From assembly GCA_038207425.1 (NCBI GenBank), contig JBBQZU010000003.1, forward strand, positions 124,001 through 188,000: a stretch of DNA of 64,000 nt, in the 5' to 3' direction. Positions 1 through 8,069 of this stretch are shown here, piece by piece; within the stretch, counting starts at the first letter, position 1, and each line of letters opens with the position of its first letter. Source of the DNA: JBBQZU01 sp038207425. Lineage in GTDB: Bacteria; Bacteroidota; Bacteroidia; Flavobacteriales_D; Cryomorphaceae. The position numbers and the translations under genes are program-made. Below the pieces are notes generated by a model. It made no database searches. It had not been told where the DNA came from and saw only the letters and a program-made list of their open reading frames with translations.

Positions 1-916
1 CCGGAGCCTTAATCTCGATAAGTCTTTTGAGTCGGTTATTTCTGATGATTACCCTGCGGTATAGGTCGTTAAGATCAGATGTAGCGAAACGTCCGCCATC
101 AAGTGGCACGAGAGGTCGCAGTTCCGGCGGAATAACCGGTACTACTTTCACAATCATCCACTCAGGCTTATTTACGATACGCTCATTGGCTTCGCGGAAT
201 GACTCCACAACCTGTAGTCTCTTGAGGGCTTCGTTTTTACGCTGCTGAGAAGTTTCTGTATTTGCCGCATGGCGCAGCTCGTAGGAAAGATTGTCCAGAT
301 TGGCAGTGCGCAGCAAGTCGTAAAGTGCATCAGCACCCATCTTGGCTACAAACTTGTTAGGGTCAGCATCGTCGAGGTATTGATTTTCCTTTGGAAGGGT
401 ATCGAGAATATCCAGATATTCTTCTTCCGTAAGGAAATCGAAACGCTCAAGTTGTACTCCTTCAACATTTACGGCAGGACCAGCATTTATTACTACATAT
501 CGCTCATAGTAAATGATTTGGTCCAGCTTCTTGGTAGGCATGCCGAGTAGGTAACCTATTTTATTTGGAAGCGATTTGAAATACCAGATATGGGCCACCG
601 GTACTACCAGCGAAATATGCCCCATACGCTCACGGCGTACTTTTTTCTCGGTAACTTCCACTCCACAGCGGTCGCACACAATACCCTTGTATCGGATACG
701 CTTGTACTTTCCGCAGTGGCATTCGTAATCCTTGACCGGCCCGAAAATCCTTTCGCAAAACAAACCGTCGCGTTCTGGTTTGTAGGTGCGGTAGTTGATT
801 GTTTCGGGTTTCAGCACTTCGCCAAAACTGCGATCAAGAATCAGCTCTGGCGAAGCCAAGCTGATGGTGATACTGTTGAAACCGGCGTTTAATTTATTTT
901 CTTTTTTTAAGGCCAT
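1..916 (-). CDS. rpoC: DNA-directed RNA polymerase subunit beta' (N-terminal part)
   Basis: This is the largest RNA polymerase subunit, which forms the clamp and most of the active centre. Only the first 305 codons are visible; the frame stays open to base 1, so the gene is cut by the window edge and not broken. The start ATG at 916 opens MALKKENKLNAGF. Around residue 65-85 lie the zinc-binding cysteines (CHCGKYKR ... CDRCG) of the beta' N-terminal zinc ribbon. RpoC follows rpoB by 42 bases on the same strand, the standard rpoBC order, and there is no terminator between them, so the two are co-transcribed. Identity is certain from zinc ribbon, N-terminus and context. Confidence 0.97.
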   Translation of the reverse strand, partial: MALKKENKLNAGFNSITISLASPELILDRSFGEVLKPETINYRTYKPERDGLFCERIFGPVKDYECHCGKYKRIRYKGIVCDRCGVEVTEKKVRRERMGHISLVVPVAHIWYFKSLPNKIGYLLGMPTKKLDQIIYYERYVVINAGPAVNVEGVQLERFDFLTEEEYLDILDTLPKENQYLDDADPNKFVAKMGADALYDLLRTANLDNLSYELRHAANTETSQQRKNEALKRLQVVESFREANERIVNKPEWMIVKVVPVIPPELRPLVPLDGGRFATSDLNDLYRRVIIRNNRLKRLIEIKAP

Positions 917-958
917 TGTAATAATCTTTAATGGTGAATTACACTTTTTCGGGCCGAA

Positions 959-3900
959 TTAATCGAGCGAAATATTAAGTCCAAGTCCTGCAAGTTCATG
1001 CAGAAGTACGTTGAATGATTCTGGAATTCCAGGCTCCGGCATATTGTCGCCTTTTACAATGGCTTCGTATGCTTTTGCTCTTCCTACCACATCATCAGAT
1101 TTCACGGTGAGCACTTCACGAAGTATATTGGCTGCGCCAAATGCTTCAAGAGCCCAAACTTCCATCTCTCCAAATCGCTGACCTCCGAACTGGGCTTTAC
1201 CTCCAAGTGGCTGCTGCGTAATGAGTGAGTAAGGCCCGATAGATCGGGCGTGCATCTTATCATCAACCATGTGAGCGAGTTTCAGCATGTAGATTACACC
1301 TACGGTAGCGTGTTGGTCAAACAGGTCGCCTGTGCCACCATCTCTGAGCCTTGTTACGCCGTACTGTGGCAATCCTGCCTTCTCTGTGTACTCATTGATC
1401 TGGTCGATACTTGCACCATCGAAAATTGGCGTGGCAAACTTGAGTCCGAGTGTTTGGCCTGCCCATCCGAGCACGGTTTCATATATCTGACCAAGGTTCA
1501 TCCTTGAAGGCACACCAAGCGGGTTCAATACGATATCAACCGGCGTTCCGTCGCTGAGATATGGCATATCTTCACGACGCACTATTTTGGCTACAATACC
1601 TTTGTTTCCATGGCGGCCAGCCATCTTATCGCCTACTTTCAGCTTGCGCTTTTTGGCGATATATACTTTGGCCAGCTTCAATATACCACTTGGCAATTCA
1701 TCACCAATAGTGATTTGGAATTTTTGCCTTTTGTAGGCTCCTGCCAAATCATTGTGCTTGATGTTGTAGTTGTGAATGAGTTTTTTGATTTGGTCATTCA
1801 CATGGTCATCGGTAGTCCATTTGCTTGGATTCACGATGCTGTATTCAATAGACACGAGCGACTTCTGGGTGAACTTCACCCCTTTCTTGATAAGCTCTTC
1901 CTTGAAGTTGTTGTAAACTCCTTGTGAAGTTTTACCGCTCACGAGTTTGGCAAGCTTGTCAATCATGATATTCTTGAGCTCTGAGGTATCCTTATCATAC
2001 TGCTTGTCGAGGTTATCTACAAGTGTTTTCTCAGATGTTTTGCCTTTTGGAGTTTTTACCGCTTTCGCGAAAAGCTTCTTATCGATAACCACACCTTTCA
2101 ATGATGGAGGTGCTTTAAGCGATGCGTCTTTCACATCGCCAGCTTTATCACCAAATATTGCTCTAAGGAGTTTTTCTTCAGGTGATGGATCGGTTTCACC
2201 CTTTGGTGTGATTTTACCGATAAGGATGTCTCCTTCTTTTATTTCTGCACCAATACGGATCATACCGTTTTCATCCAAATCTTTGGTAGCTTCTTCGCTT
2301 ACGTTGGGAATATCAGGTGTAAGTTCTTCCTGACCTCGTTTGGTATCGCGCACTTCAAGAATATACTCGTCAATATGGATTGAAGTAAATATGTCTTCAC
2401 GTACCACATCTTCTGAGATTACGATCGCATCTTCAAAGTTGTATCCTTTCCAAGGCATGAACGCCACCTTCAGGTTACGACCTATTGCAAGTTCACCACC
2501 TGCTGTTGCGTATCCTTCACAGAGCACCTGTCCTGATTTTACTTTCTGATCTTTATGAACTATCGGGCGCAAATTCACGCAAGTACCCTGATTGGTCTTT
2601 AAGAACTTGATAAGTCGGTATTCCTTAGAATCACCATCGAAGCTCACAAGTTGTTCTTCTTCGGTTCTGTCGTACTTCACGATTATTTTAGAAGCATCTA
2701 CATATTCAACAACACCATCGCCTTCGGCAGTAACAAGTACGCGGCTATCGCGGGCTACAAGTGGCTCTAGTCCTGTGCCAACAATGGGTGCTTCAGGTCT
2801 GAGAAGCGGAACTGCTTGGCGCATCATGTTTGATCCCATGAGCGCACGGTTGGCATCATCATGCTCAAGGAAAGGTATGAGAGACGCTGCTATAGATGCA
2901 ATCTGGTTTGGCGCCACGTCGATAAGGTCAATTGCGCTTGGTGCTACTACCGGGAAGTCTCCCTCCTTTCGCGCTTTAACTACTTCCGTAAGGAAATCAC
3001 CTTTGGCGTTTACTTTGGCATTGGCCTGTGCAATTACCTGTTGATCTTCTTCTTCGGCACTCAGGTAAATTGGTTCGGAAGTGATATCCACTTTGCCGTC
3101 ATGTACCTTCCTGTAGGGAGTTTCAATAAAGCCAAGTCGGTTTATTTTCGCAAATACACAAAGCGAAGAAATCAATCCGATATTTGGTCCTTCTGGCGTT
3201 TCAATGGTGCAAAGTCTTCCGTAGTGCGTGTAGTGTACGTCACGTACTTCAAATCCGGCACGCTCTCTCGATAGTCCACCTGGCCCGAGTGCCGACATTC
3301 TGCGCTTGTGCGTAACTTCTGCCAACGGGTTGGTTTGATCCATGAATTGGCTCAACTGGTTGGTACCGAAGAAAGAGTTTATAACAGACGAAAGCGTCTT
3401 GGCGTTGATCAGGTCAGTAGGTGTAAATACTTCGTTGTCGCGCACATTCATACGCTCACGAATAGTACGGGCCATACGGGCGAGGCCTACACCAAACTGG
3501 GTATGGAGCTGCTCTCCTACTGTTCGCACCCTTCTGTTGCTTAAGTGGTCAATATCGTCAACATCTGTGTTAGAGTTGATAAGGTCGATAAGGTACTTTA
3601 TAATTTTTATGATGTCTTCACGCGTGAGGGTGCGCTCTTCGTAGCTTGTGGTAAGTCCGAGTTTCTTGTTGATTCGGAATCGGCCTACTTCTCCGAGGTC
3701 ATATCTTGTTTCAGAGAAGAAGAGTTTATCGATAACGCTCCGTGCAGTTTCCAAATCCGGTGGCTCAGCATTTCTAAGCTGACGGTATATGTGCTCTACT
3801 GCCTCCTTTTCTGAGTTAGAAGTGTCTTTTTGAAGGGTATTGTAGATAATGCTAAAATCGGCGCTATTTGCATTCTCCTTGTGAAGAATAATGGTCTTGG

Positions 3901-4774
3901 CACCAGAATCAAGTATCAGCTCAATGTGCTCGTCTTCTATAATGGTTTCACGGTCAATGATTACTTCATTTCGCTCAATTGAAACCACTTCGCCGGTATC
4001 TTCATCCACGAAGTCTTCAATCCACGATTTAAGCACACGTGCTGCGAGCCTGCGGCCTTTGTATTTCTTTATTCCCGACTTGCTAACTTTTACTTCGTCA
4101 GCAAGGTCGAAAATTTCGAGAATGTCTTTATCACTTTCGTAACCAATTGCCCTTAAAAGCGTGGTAACGGGAAGCTTCTTTTTACGGTCAATGTACGCGT
4201 ACATTACCTGGTTGATGTCTGTAGCAAACTCAATCCATGATCCTTTAAAAGGAATTACACGGGCTGAATAAAGCTTAGTGCCATTGGCATGGCGGCTTTG
4301 GCCGAAGAATACGCCGGGAGACCGGTGCAACTGAGAAACGATAACGCGCTCAGCGCCATTTACGACAAACGAACCCTGAGGTGTCATATATGGAATAGTA
4401 CCCAAATAAACATCCTGGACGATTGTTTCAAAATCTTCGTGCTCAGGGTCGGTACAATAGAGTTTTAGCTTCGCCTTAAGCGGCACAGCATGAGTCAAAC
4501 CCCTCTCAACACATTCTTGTATGCTGTAGCGCGGCGGATCAATGAAATAATCAAGAAACTCGAGTACGAACTGGTTTCTTGTATCGGTAATAGGGAAGTT
4601 TTCACTAAAAACCTTGTAGAGACCTTCATGCTCTCTGTCTTCAGGATTTGTTTCGAGCTGAAAGAATTCCCTGAATGATTTAAGTTGCACTTCGAGGAAA
4701 TCGGGGTAGTCTATGAGGTGCTTGCTCGAGGAGAAGTTTATACGCCCCTGAGATTTGTTTACTAGTGTGGCCAA
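959..4774 (-). CDS. rpoB: DNA-directed RNA polymerase subunit beta
   Basis: This is the second largest RNA polymerase subunit, 1271 residues, a usual length for Bacteroidota. It starts MATLVNKSQGRINFSS and ends with the conserved GLNISLD tail. The rifampicin-binding region is intact (SQFMDQTNPLAEVTHKRRMS), with the Asp, His and Ser positions that mutate to resistance all in their common sensitive state. The downstream GPEGPNIGLI-like block and the C-terminal GGKAQFGGQRFGEMEVWALE motif that contacts beta' are present. The 138-base gap upstream, after rplL, carries a strong hairpin that may tune rpoB against the ribosomal protein genes. Confidence 0.99.
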   Translation of the reverse strand: MATLVNKSQGRINFSSSKHLIDYPDFLEVQLKSFREFFQLETNPEDREHEGLYKVFSENFPITDTRNQFVLEFLDYFIDPPRYSIQECVERGLTHAVPLKAKLKLYCTDPEHEDFETIVQDVYLGTIPYMTPQGSFVVNGAERVIVSQLHRSPGVFFGQSRHANGTKLYSARVIPFKGSWIEFATDINQVMYAYIDRKKKLPVTTLLRAIGYESDKDILEIFDLADEVKVSKSGIKKYKGRRLAARVLKSWIEDFVDEDTGEVVSIERNEVIIDRETIIEDEHIELILDSGAKTIILHKENANSADFSIIYNTLQKDTSNSEKEAVEHIYRQLRNAEPPDLETARSVIDKLFFSETRYDLGEVGRFRINKKLGLTTSYEERTLTREDIIKIIKYLIDLINSNTDVDDIDHLSNRRVRTVGEQLHTQFGVGLARMARTIRERMNVRDNEVFTPTDLINAKTLSSVINSFFGTNQLSQFMDQTNPLAEVTHKRRMSALGPGGLSRERAGFEVRDVHYTHYGRLCTIETPEGPNIGLISSLCVFAKINRLGFIETPYRKVHDGKVDITSEPIYLSAEEEDQQVIAQANAKVNAKGDFLTEVVKARKEGDFPVVAPSAIDLIDVAPNQIASIAASLIPFLEHDDANRALMGSNMMRQAVPLLRPEAPIVGTGLEPLVARDSRVLVTAEGDGVVEYVDASKIIVKYDRTEEEQLVSFDGDSKEYRLIKFLKTNQGTCVNLRPIVHKDQKVKSGQVLCEGYATAGGELAIGRNLKVAFMPWKGYNFEDAIVISEDVVREDIFTSIHIDEYILEVRDTKRGQEELTPDIPNVSEEATKDLDENGMIRIGAEIKEGDILIGKITPKGETDPSPEEKLLRAIFGDKAGDVKDASLKAPPSLKGVVIDKKLFAKAVKTPKGKTSEKTLVDNLDKQYDKDTSELKNIMIDKLAKLVSGKTSQGVYNNFKEELIKKGVKFTQKSLVSIEYSIVNPSKWTTDDHVNDQIKKLIHNYNIKHNDLAGAYKRQKFQITIGDELPSGILKLAKVYIAKKRKLKVGDKMAGRHGNKGIVAKIVRREDMPYLSDGTPVDIVLNPLGVPSRMNLGQIYETVLGWAGQTLGLKFATPIFDGASIDQINEYTEKAGLPQYGVTRLRDGGTGDLFDQHATVGVIYMLKLAHMVDDKMHARSIGPYSLITQQPLGGKAQFGGQRFGEMEVWALEAFGAANILREVLTVKSDDVVGRAKAYEAIVKGDNMPEPGIPESFNVLLHELAGLGLNISLD

Positions 4775-4826
4775 GACTATAGAATTTTAAGTGATTAAGA
4801 ATCTAAACGGTAATGCATGCACGATG

Positions 4827-4873
4827 CAAAAAGAGTTCAGGCCGTCTCATTGAGTGTATCAACGAGACAGCCT
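4827..4873 (-). promoter_or_regulatory. Candidate rplL-rpoB attenuator hairpin
   Basis: On the minus strand the gap between rplL and rpoB folds into a 14-bp stem (AGGCTGTCTCGTTG paired with CAATGAGACGGCCT, two G-T pairs) closed by a 7-base loop. A T5 run follows after GAACTC. This resembles a partial intrinsic terminator. An attenuator at this exact spot is known in E. coli, where it reduces RNA polymerase synthesis relative to ribosomal proteins. The stem is seen in the sequence; the function is inferred by analogy. Confidence 0.6.
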
Positions 4874-4912
4874 AAATCTTAACAAGATATGAGCAAAAAT
4901 GTTGCTCTTTGC

Positions 4913-5293
4913 TTACTTAACTTCAACTTCAGCACCTGCTTCTTCGAGTTGTGACTTGAGCGACTCTGCTTCCTCTTTGGAAACACCTTCCTTCACGGGA
5001 GAGGGTGCGCGGTCAACCAACTCTTTGGCCTCTTTCAATCCGAGACCTGTAAGCTCTTTTACGAGTTTTACAACTCCGAGCTTAGCACCACCGGCTGCTT
5101 TCAGAATTACATCGAAAGCAGTTTGAACAGCTTCTGCTTCGGCATCACCGCCACCAGCACCTGGAGCTGCGAATACCGCTGCAGCCGCGGCAGGCTCAAT
5201 ACCGTGCTCATCTTTTAGATAAGCTGCCAGTTCATTTACTTCTTTTACTGTTAGGCTCACAAGTTGATCGCCTATTGCTTTTATGTCTGCCAT
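4913..5293 (-). CDS. rplL: 50S ribosomal protein bL12 (L7/L12)
   Basis: This is the multi-copy stalk protein of the large subunit that recruits translation GTPases. It is 126 residues, the usual length. The N-terminal dimerisation helix (MADIKAIGDQLVSLTVKEVNELA) is followed by an Ala/Gly-rich hinge around residues 36-55 and the C-terminal domain with the GLKEAKELVDRAPSPVKEGV-type factor-binding segment. It lies 42 bases after rplJ, the gene for its ribosomal anchor L10, as in almost all bacteria. Confidence 0.98.
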   Translation of the reverse strand: MADIKAIGDQLVSLTVKEVNELAAYLKDEHGIEPAAAAAVFAAPGAGGGDAEAEAVQTAFDVILKAAGGAKLGVVKLVKELTGLGLKEAKELVDRAPSPVKEGVSKEEAESLKSQLEEAGAEVEVK

Positions 5294-5335
5294 TGTTGTT
5301 GTTTTTAAAATTGTTGATTCTGATTTGTTTAAAAA

Positions 5336-5854
5336 TTAACGCTCTGAAAGTGTTTTCACAAGGCCTGCTACAGTGTGCCCTCCTGATTGGAGTGCTCCTA
5401 CAACATTGCGTATTGGTGATTGCAGCATTGCAATAACATCACCGATAAGTTCCTCTCTTGTCTTGATATTGATGAGAGTATCGATTTGATTATCACCTAC
5501 GAAACACATTTCTTCTACGTAAGCCGCCTTCAATACAGGCTTTGCATGTTTCTTTCTGAACTCCTTAATAAGCCTTGCCGGAGCACTGCCCGATTCGGCC
5601 ATCATTATGGAGGTTGAACCCTTTAGTGAACCAAATAGTTCTGAGAAGTTCTTTCCTTCAACTCGCTCGAAAGCTTTCATCAAAAGCGTGTTCTTAACCA
5701 CGGTCATTTTGATGTTTTTGCTGAAGCAGGTTCTTCTAAGATTTGATGTCACTTCTGCATTCAATTCAGAAGTATCAGTAAGATAAATCGTACTTGAAGC
5801 TGAAAGCGTATTAACCAGTTCGTCGATCAGTTGATTTTTCTCTGCTTTTGTCAT
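5336..5854 (-). CDS. rplJ: 50S ribosomal protein uL10
   Basis: L10 anchors the L12 dimers to 23S rRNA at the stalk base. The 172-residue protein starts MTKAEKNQLIDELVNTLSAS and has the TVVKNTLLMKAFE segment typical of the rRNA-binding domain; the C-terminal helix (residues about 140-172) that holds L12 is short and ends in VKTLSER. It is 20 bases behind rplA. That gap is too short for a classical L10(L12)4 autoregulatory leader, so any feedback site would have to lie inside rplA or further upstream. Confidence 0.97.
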   Translation of the reverse strand: MTKAEKNQLIDELVNTLSASSTIYLTDTSELNAEVTSNLRRTCFSKNIKMTVVKNTLLMKAFERVEGKNFSELFGSLKGSTSIMMAESGSAPARLIKEFRKKHAKPVLKAAYVEEMCFVGDNQIDTLINIKTREELIGDVIAMLQSPIRNVVGALQSGGHTVAGLVKTLSER

Positions 5855-5874
5855 TTTTTCTGATTCTGTTAGAG

Positions 5875-6567
5875 TTAAACTACTGATGATTTGGTTTCAA
5901 TCTTAACGCTGGGTGACATGGTGCCGCTCATTGAGATACTCTTAATATAGGTACCTTTTGCTGAAGATGGCTTCAGCTTGAGCAGCGTTTGAATCACTTC
6001 ATGGGCATTGTCCTTAATCTTGGCAGCATCAAATGATGATTTGCCAACACTTGCATGGATAATACCGTATTTGTCAACCTTAAAATCGATTTTACCGGCT
6101 TTTACATCTTGCACAGCTTTGGCCACATCCATAGTAACGGTACCCGTTTTCGGGTTTGGCATCAAACCACGTGGACCGAGTATTCGGCCTAGTGCTCCAA
6201 CCTTTCCCATTACATTAGGAGTGGTAATAATTACATCTACATCGGTCCAGCCATTCTTAATTTTCTCAATGTAATCATCGAGACCGACAAAGTCAGCGCC
6301 TGCAGCATTGGCTTCGGCTTCTTTATCGGGGGTGCAAAGCACCAAAACGCGAACGTCTTTTCCGGTACCGTGTGGAAGAGACACGCTGCCCCTTACCATT
6401 TGGTTTGCTTTTCTTGGGTCAACGCCGAGACGGACAGCTATATCTATACTTGAGTCAAATTTGGTATTAACAATTTGTTTTACAATACCAGATGCTTCCT
6501 CAAGCGAATAGAATTTAGCGGGGTCGTATTTGCTCAGCGCTTCTTTTTGTTTTTTAGATACTCGCAT
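5875..6567 (-). CDS. rplA: 50S ribosomal protein uL1
   Basis: L1 binds the mobile E-site stalk of 23S rRNA and, in many bacteria, represses translation of its own rplK-rplA mRNA. It is 230 residues, family-typical, and begins MRVSKKQKEALSKYDP. The family signature around residues 120-145 (GKVGALGRILGPRGLMPNPK) is intact. It follows rplK by 10 bases, which fits translational coupling. The likely feedback site is the leader in front of rplK. Confidence 0.98.
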   Translation of the reverse strand: MRVSKKQKEALSKYDPAKFYSLEEASGIVKQIVNTKFDSSIDIAVRLGVDPRKANQMVRGSVSLPHGTGKDVRVLVLCTPDKEAEANAAGADFVGLDDYIEKIKNGWTDVDVIITTPNVMGKVGALGRILGPRGLMPNPKTGTVTMDVAKAVQDVKAGKIDFKVDKYGIIHASVGKSSFDAAKIKDNAHEVIQTLLKLKPSSAKGTYIKSISMSGTMSPSVKIETKSSVV

Positions 6568-6577
6568 ACTAAAAGTT

Positions 6578-7021
6578 TTAACCGTTAAATGGGTTTTTGC
6601 CTTTTACCGTAATTCCCATACTTCTCGCGGTTCCTGCAACCATTTTCATGGCTGATTCGAGGGTGAAGCAATTCAAATCAGGCATTTTGTCTTCAGCAAT
6701 AGCTTTCACCTGATCCCAGGTTACTGCTCCTACTTTTAGACGGTTCGACTCTGCCGAACCTGATTTGAGCTTTGCTGCATCCTTTAGTTGGATCGCTGCT
6801 GGTGGTGTTTTCACTACAAAGTCAAAAGACTTATCAGTGTAAACGGTAATTAAAACAGGTAAAACTTTTCCAGCTAGATCCTGTGTTCGCGCGTTAAACT
6901 GCTTGCAAAACTCCATAATATTCACACCCTTAGATCCTAAAGCAGGACCTACCGGTGGGGCTGGATTGGCTGCGGCGCCTTTCACTTGCAGCTTAATCAT
7001 TGCGCTTACTTCTCTCGCCAT
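6578..7021 (-). CDS. rplK: 50S ribosomal protein uL11
   Basis: L11 binds the GTPase-associated centre of 23S rRNA together with the L10-L12 stalk. It is 147 residues and shows the proline-rich N-terminal domain (GAAANPAPPVGPALGSKGVN) that is thiostrepton-related and the C-terminal rRNA-binding domain ending in TARSMGITVKG. The 96-base gap in front, after nusG, is the longest inside the r-protein part of the operon and holds two small hairpins. Confidence 0.98.
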   Translation of the reverse strand: MAREVSAMIKLQVKGAAANPAPPVGPALGSKGVNIMEFCKQFNARTQDLAGKVLPVLITVYTDKSFDFVVKTPPAAIQLKDAAKLKSGSAESNRLKVGAVTWDQVKAIAEDKMPDLNCFTLESAMKMVAGTARSMGITVKGKNPFNG

Positions 7022-7073
7022 GTTAAGTTTTAATTTGGGTTATATTGATTCAGTAGTCATTGTTGGAAGCAAT

Positions 7074-7105
7074 CCGCACTCACATCTGCGGTACCGACTA
7101 CCGGT
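7074..7105 (-). promoter_or_regulatory. Candidate L1 feedback leader (two hairpins before rplK)
   Basis: In the minus-strand leader between nusG and rplK two hairpins follow each other: ACCGGTAGTCGGT (4-bp stem) and CCGCAGATGTGAGTGCGG (5-bp stem with loop GATGTGAG). L1 is known to repress rplK-rplA through a leader that mimics its rRNA site. The position fits this; I cannot confirm the L1 consensus by eye, so the function is an inference. Confidence 0.35.
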
Positions 7106-7117
7106 GAATCCTTGGGT

Positions 7118-7672
7118 TTAATTTTCTTTCTCTACCTGAAGATATCCCAGCTCCAGTGGAGTTTTTCTTCCGAAAATCTTCACCATCACTTTGAGTTTCT
7201 TCTTCTCTTCATTTATCTCTTCAACTACTCCATTGAAGTTGTTGAAAGGGCCATCAATAACTTTGACATTCTCTCCAACAACAAATGGTATATTCAATTC
7301 TTCTGCACTATCGGCAAGTTCATCAACTTTACCGAGTATGCGCTTTACTTCTGCTGCTCTTAGCGGAACAGGATCTCCTCCCTTTTCTGAGCCTAGAAAG
7401 CCTATCACGTTATTCACGCTCTTGATAAGGTGGGGTATTTCACCTACCAACTCGGCTTCAATCATCACATAGCCAGGGTAGAAATTTCGCTCCTTACTGA
7501 TCTTTTTGCCATTCCTAATCTGAAAAATCTTCTCAGTAGGTATAAGCACCTGTGTAACGAAGTCGTTAAGATTACTACGGCTAATTTCGAGTTCAATTAA
7601 CTCCTTCACCTTTTTCTCCTTACCGCTTACTGCGCGCACCACGTACCACTTTTTACCGGTAGTTTCAGTCAT
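7118..7672 (-). CDS. nusG: Transcription termination/antitermination protein NusG
   Basis: NusG binds the RNA polymerase clamp, raises processivity and links polymerase to Rho or to the leading ribosome. The 184-residue protein has the NGN domain (WYVVRAVSGKEKKVKE near the N-terminus, and NFYPGYVMIE) and a C-terminal KOW motif around residues 130-150 (VGENVKVIDGPFNNFNGVV). It sits 14 bases behind secE, the usual secE-nusG pair. Confidence 0.98.
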   Translation of the reverse strand: MTETTGKKWYVVRAVSGKEKKVKELIELEISRSNLNDFVTQVLIPTEKIFQIRNGKKISKERNFYPGYVMIEAELVGEIPHLIKSVNNVIGFLGSEKGGDPVPLRAAEVKRILGKVDELADSAEELNIPFVVGENVKVIDGPFNNFNGVVEEINEEKKKLKVMVKIFGRKTPLELGYLQVEKEN

Positions 7673-7686
7673 TGCTGTCCTTTTGA

Positions 7687-7917
7687 TCAGTTAAGTGCCT
7701 GATAGATATACCCTAGTATACCTTTCCAGGCAAAACCTTCGCCACCGGTCACCCGAACTCCGAAGATATAATCCATTAAAAAAATGATGATTGCTATTAT
7801 TGCTGACGCAACCAAAACTAGGATGCTACTGCTTTGCAATTGCTTCCAAGTAGGCCATGTCACTTTGTGCAACAGCTCATCATATGACTCACGGAATGTT
7901 GTTCTTAAACTTGCCAC
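7687..7917 (-). CDS. secE: Preprotein translocase subunit SecE
   Basis: SecE is the small clamp subunit of the SecYEG channel in the inner membrane. The protein has the conserved amphipathic segment (SYDELLHKVTWPTWKQLQ) followed by one transmembrane helix (about residues 32-52). The open frame reaches back to 7965, but that would place the first 10 codons inside the tRNA-Trp gene; the likely start is the GTG at 7917, giving 76 residues (VASLRTTFRESYDE...). There is no in-frame ATG after the tRNA. The GTG choice is an inference from tRNA overlap and family length of about 60-75 residues. Confidence 0.92.
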   Translation of the reverse strand: MASLRTTFRESYDELLHKVTWPTWKQLQSSSILVLVASAIIAIIIFLMDYIFGVRVTGGEGFAWKGILGYIYQALN

Positions 7918-7936
7918 GATTGTTTTCGTTTTAAGC

Positions 7937-8008
7937 ACGGGTGGAGAGACTCGAACTCCCGACACCTGGTTTTGGAGACCAGTGCTCTACCAACTGAGCT
8001 ACACCCGT
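7937..8008 (-). tRNA. tRNA-Trp (CCA)
   Basis: The minus strand folds into a full cloverleaf: acceptor ACGGGTG/CACCCGT, anticodon stem CTGGT/ACCAG with loop CTCCAAA (anticodon CCA), and T-loop GTTCGAGTC. No CCA tail is encoded. It lies between tuf and secE, a common position for this tRNA in Bacteroidota and other phyla. Confidence 0.96.
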
Positions 8009-8021
8009 TTATTGACAGGTA

Positions 8022-8049
8022 AAGGTGAGCACCCAAAGATGCTCACCTT
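8022..8049 (-). promoter_or_regulatory. Hairpin between tuf and tRNA-Trp
   Basis: A perfect 10-bp stem (AAGGTGAGCA/TGCTCACCTT) with an 8-base loop lies just after the tuf stop codon. No T-run follows on the minus strand, so it is not a good intrinsic terminator. It may protect the 3' end of tuf mRNA or mark the processing site that frees tRNA-Trp. Confidence 0.5.
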
Positions 8050-8069
8050 CCCCATCAAAAGTTGATTAA

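Noticed and set aside
2592..3044. Open frame of 150 codons on the plus strand
   Set aside because: It lies inside rpoB on the other strand; high Ser/Thr/Ala content is typical for an antisense shadow.
7918..7965. Longer start of secE
   Set aside because: The extra codons are tRNA-Trp sequence and the resulting N-terminus (SGVRVSPPVLKTK) is not like SecE.
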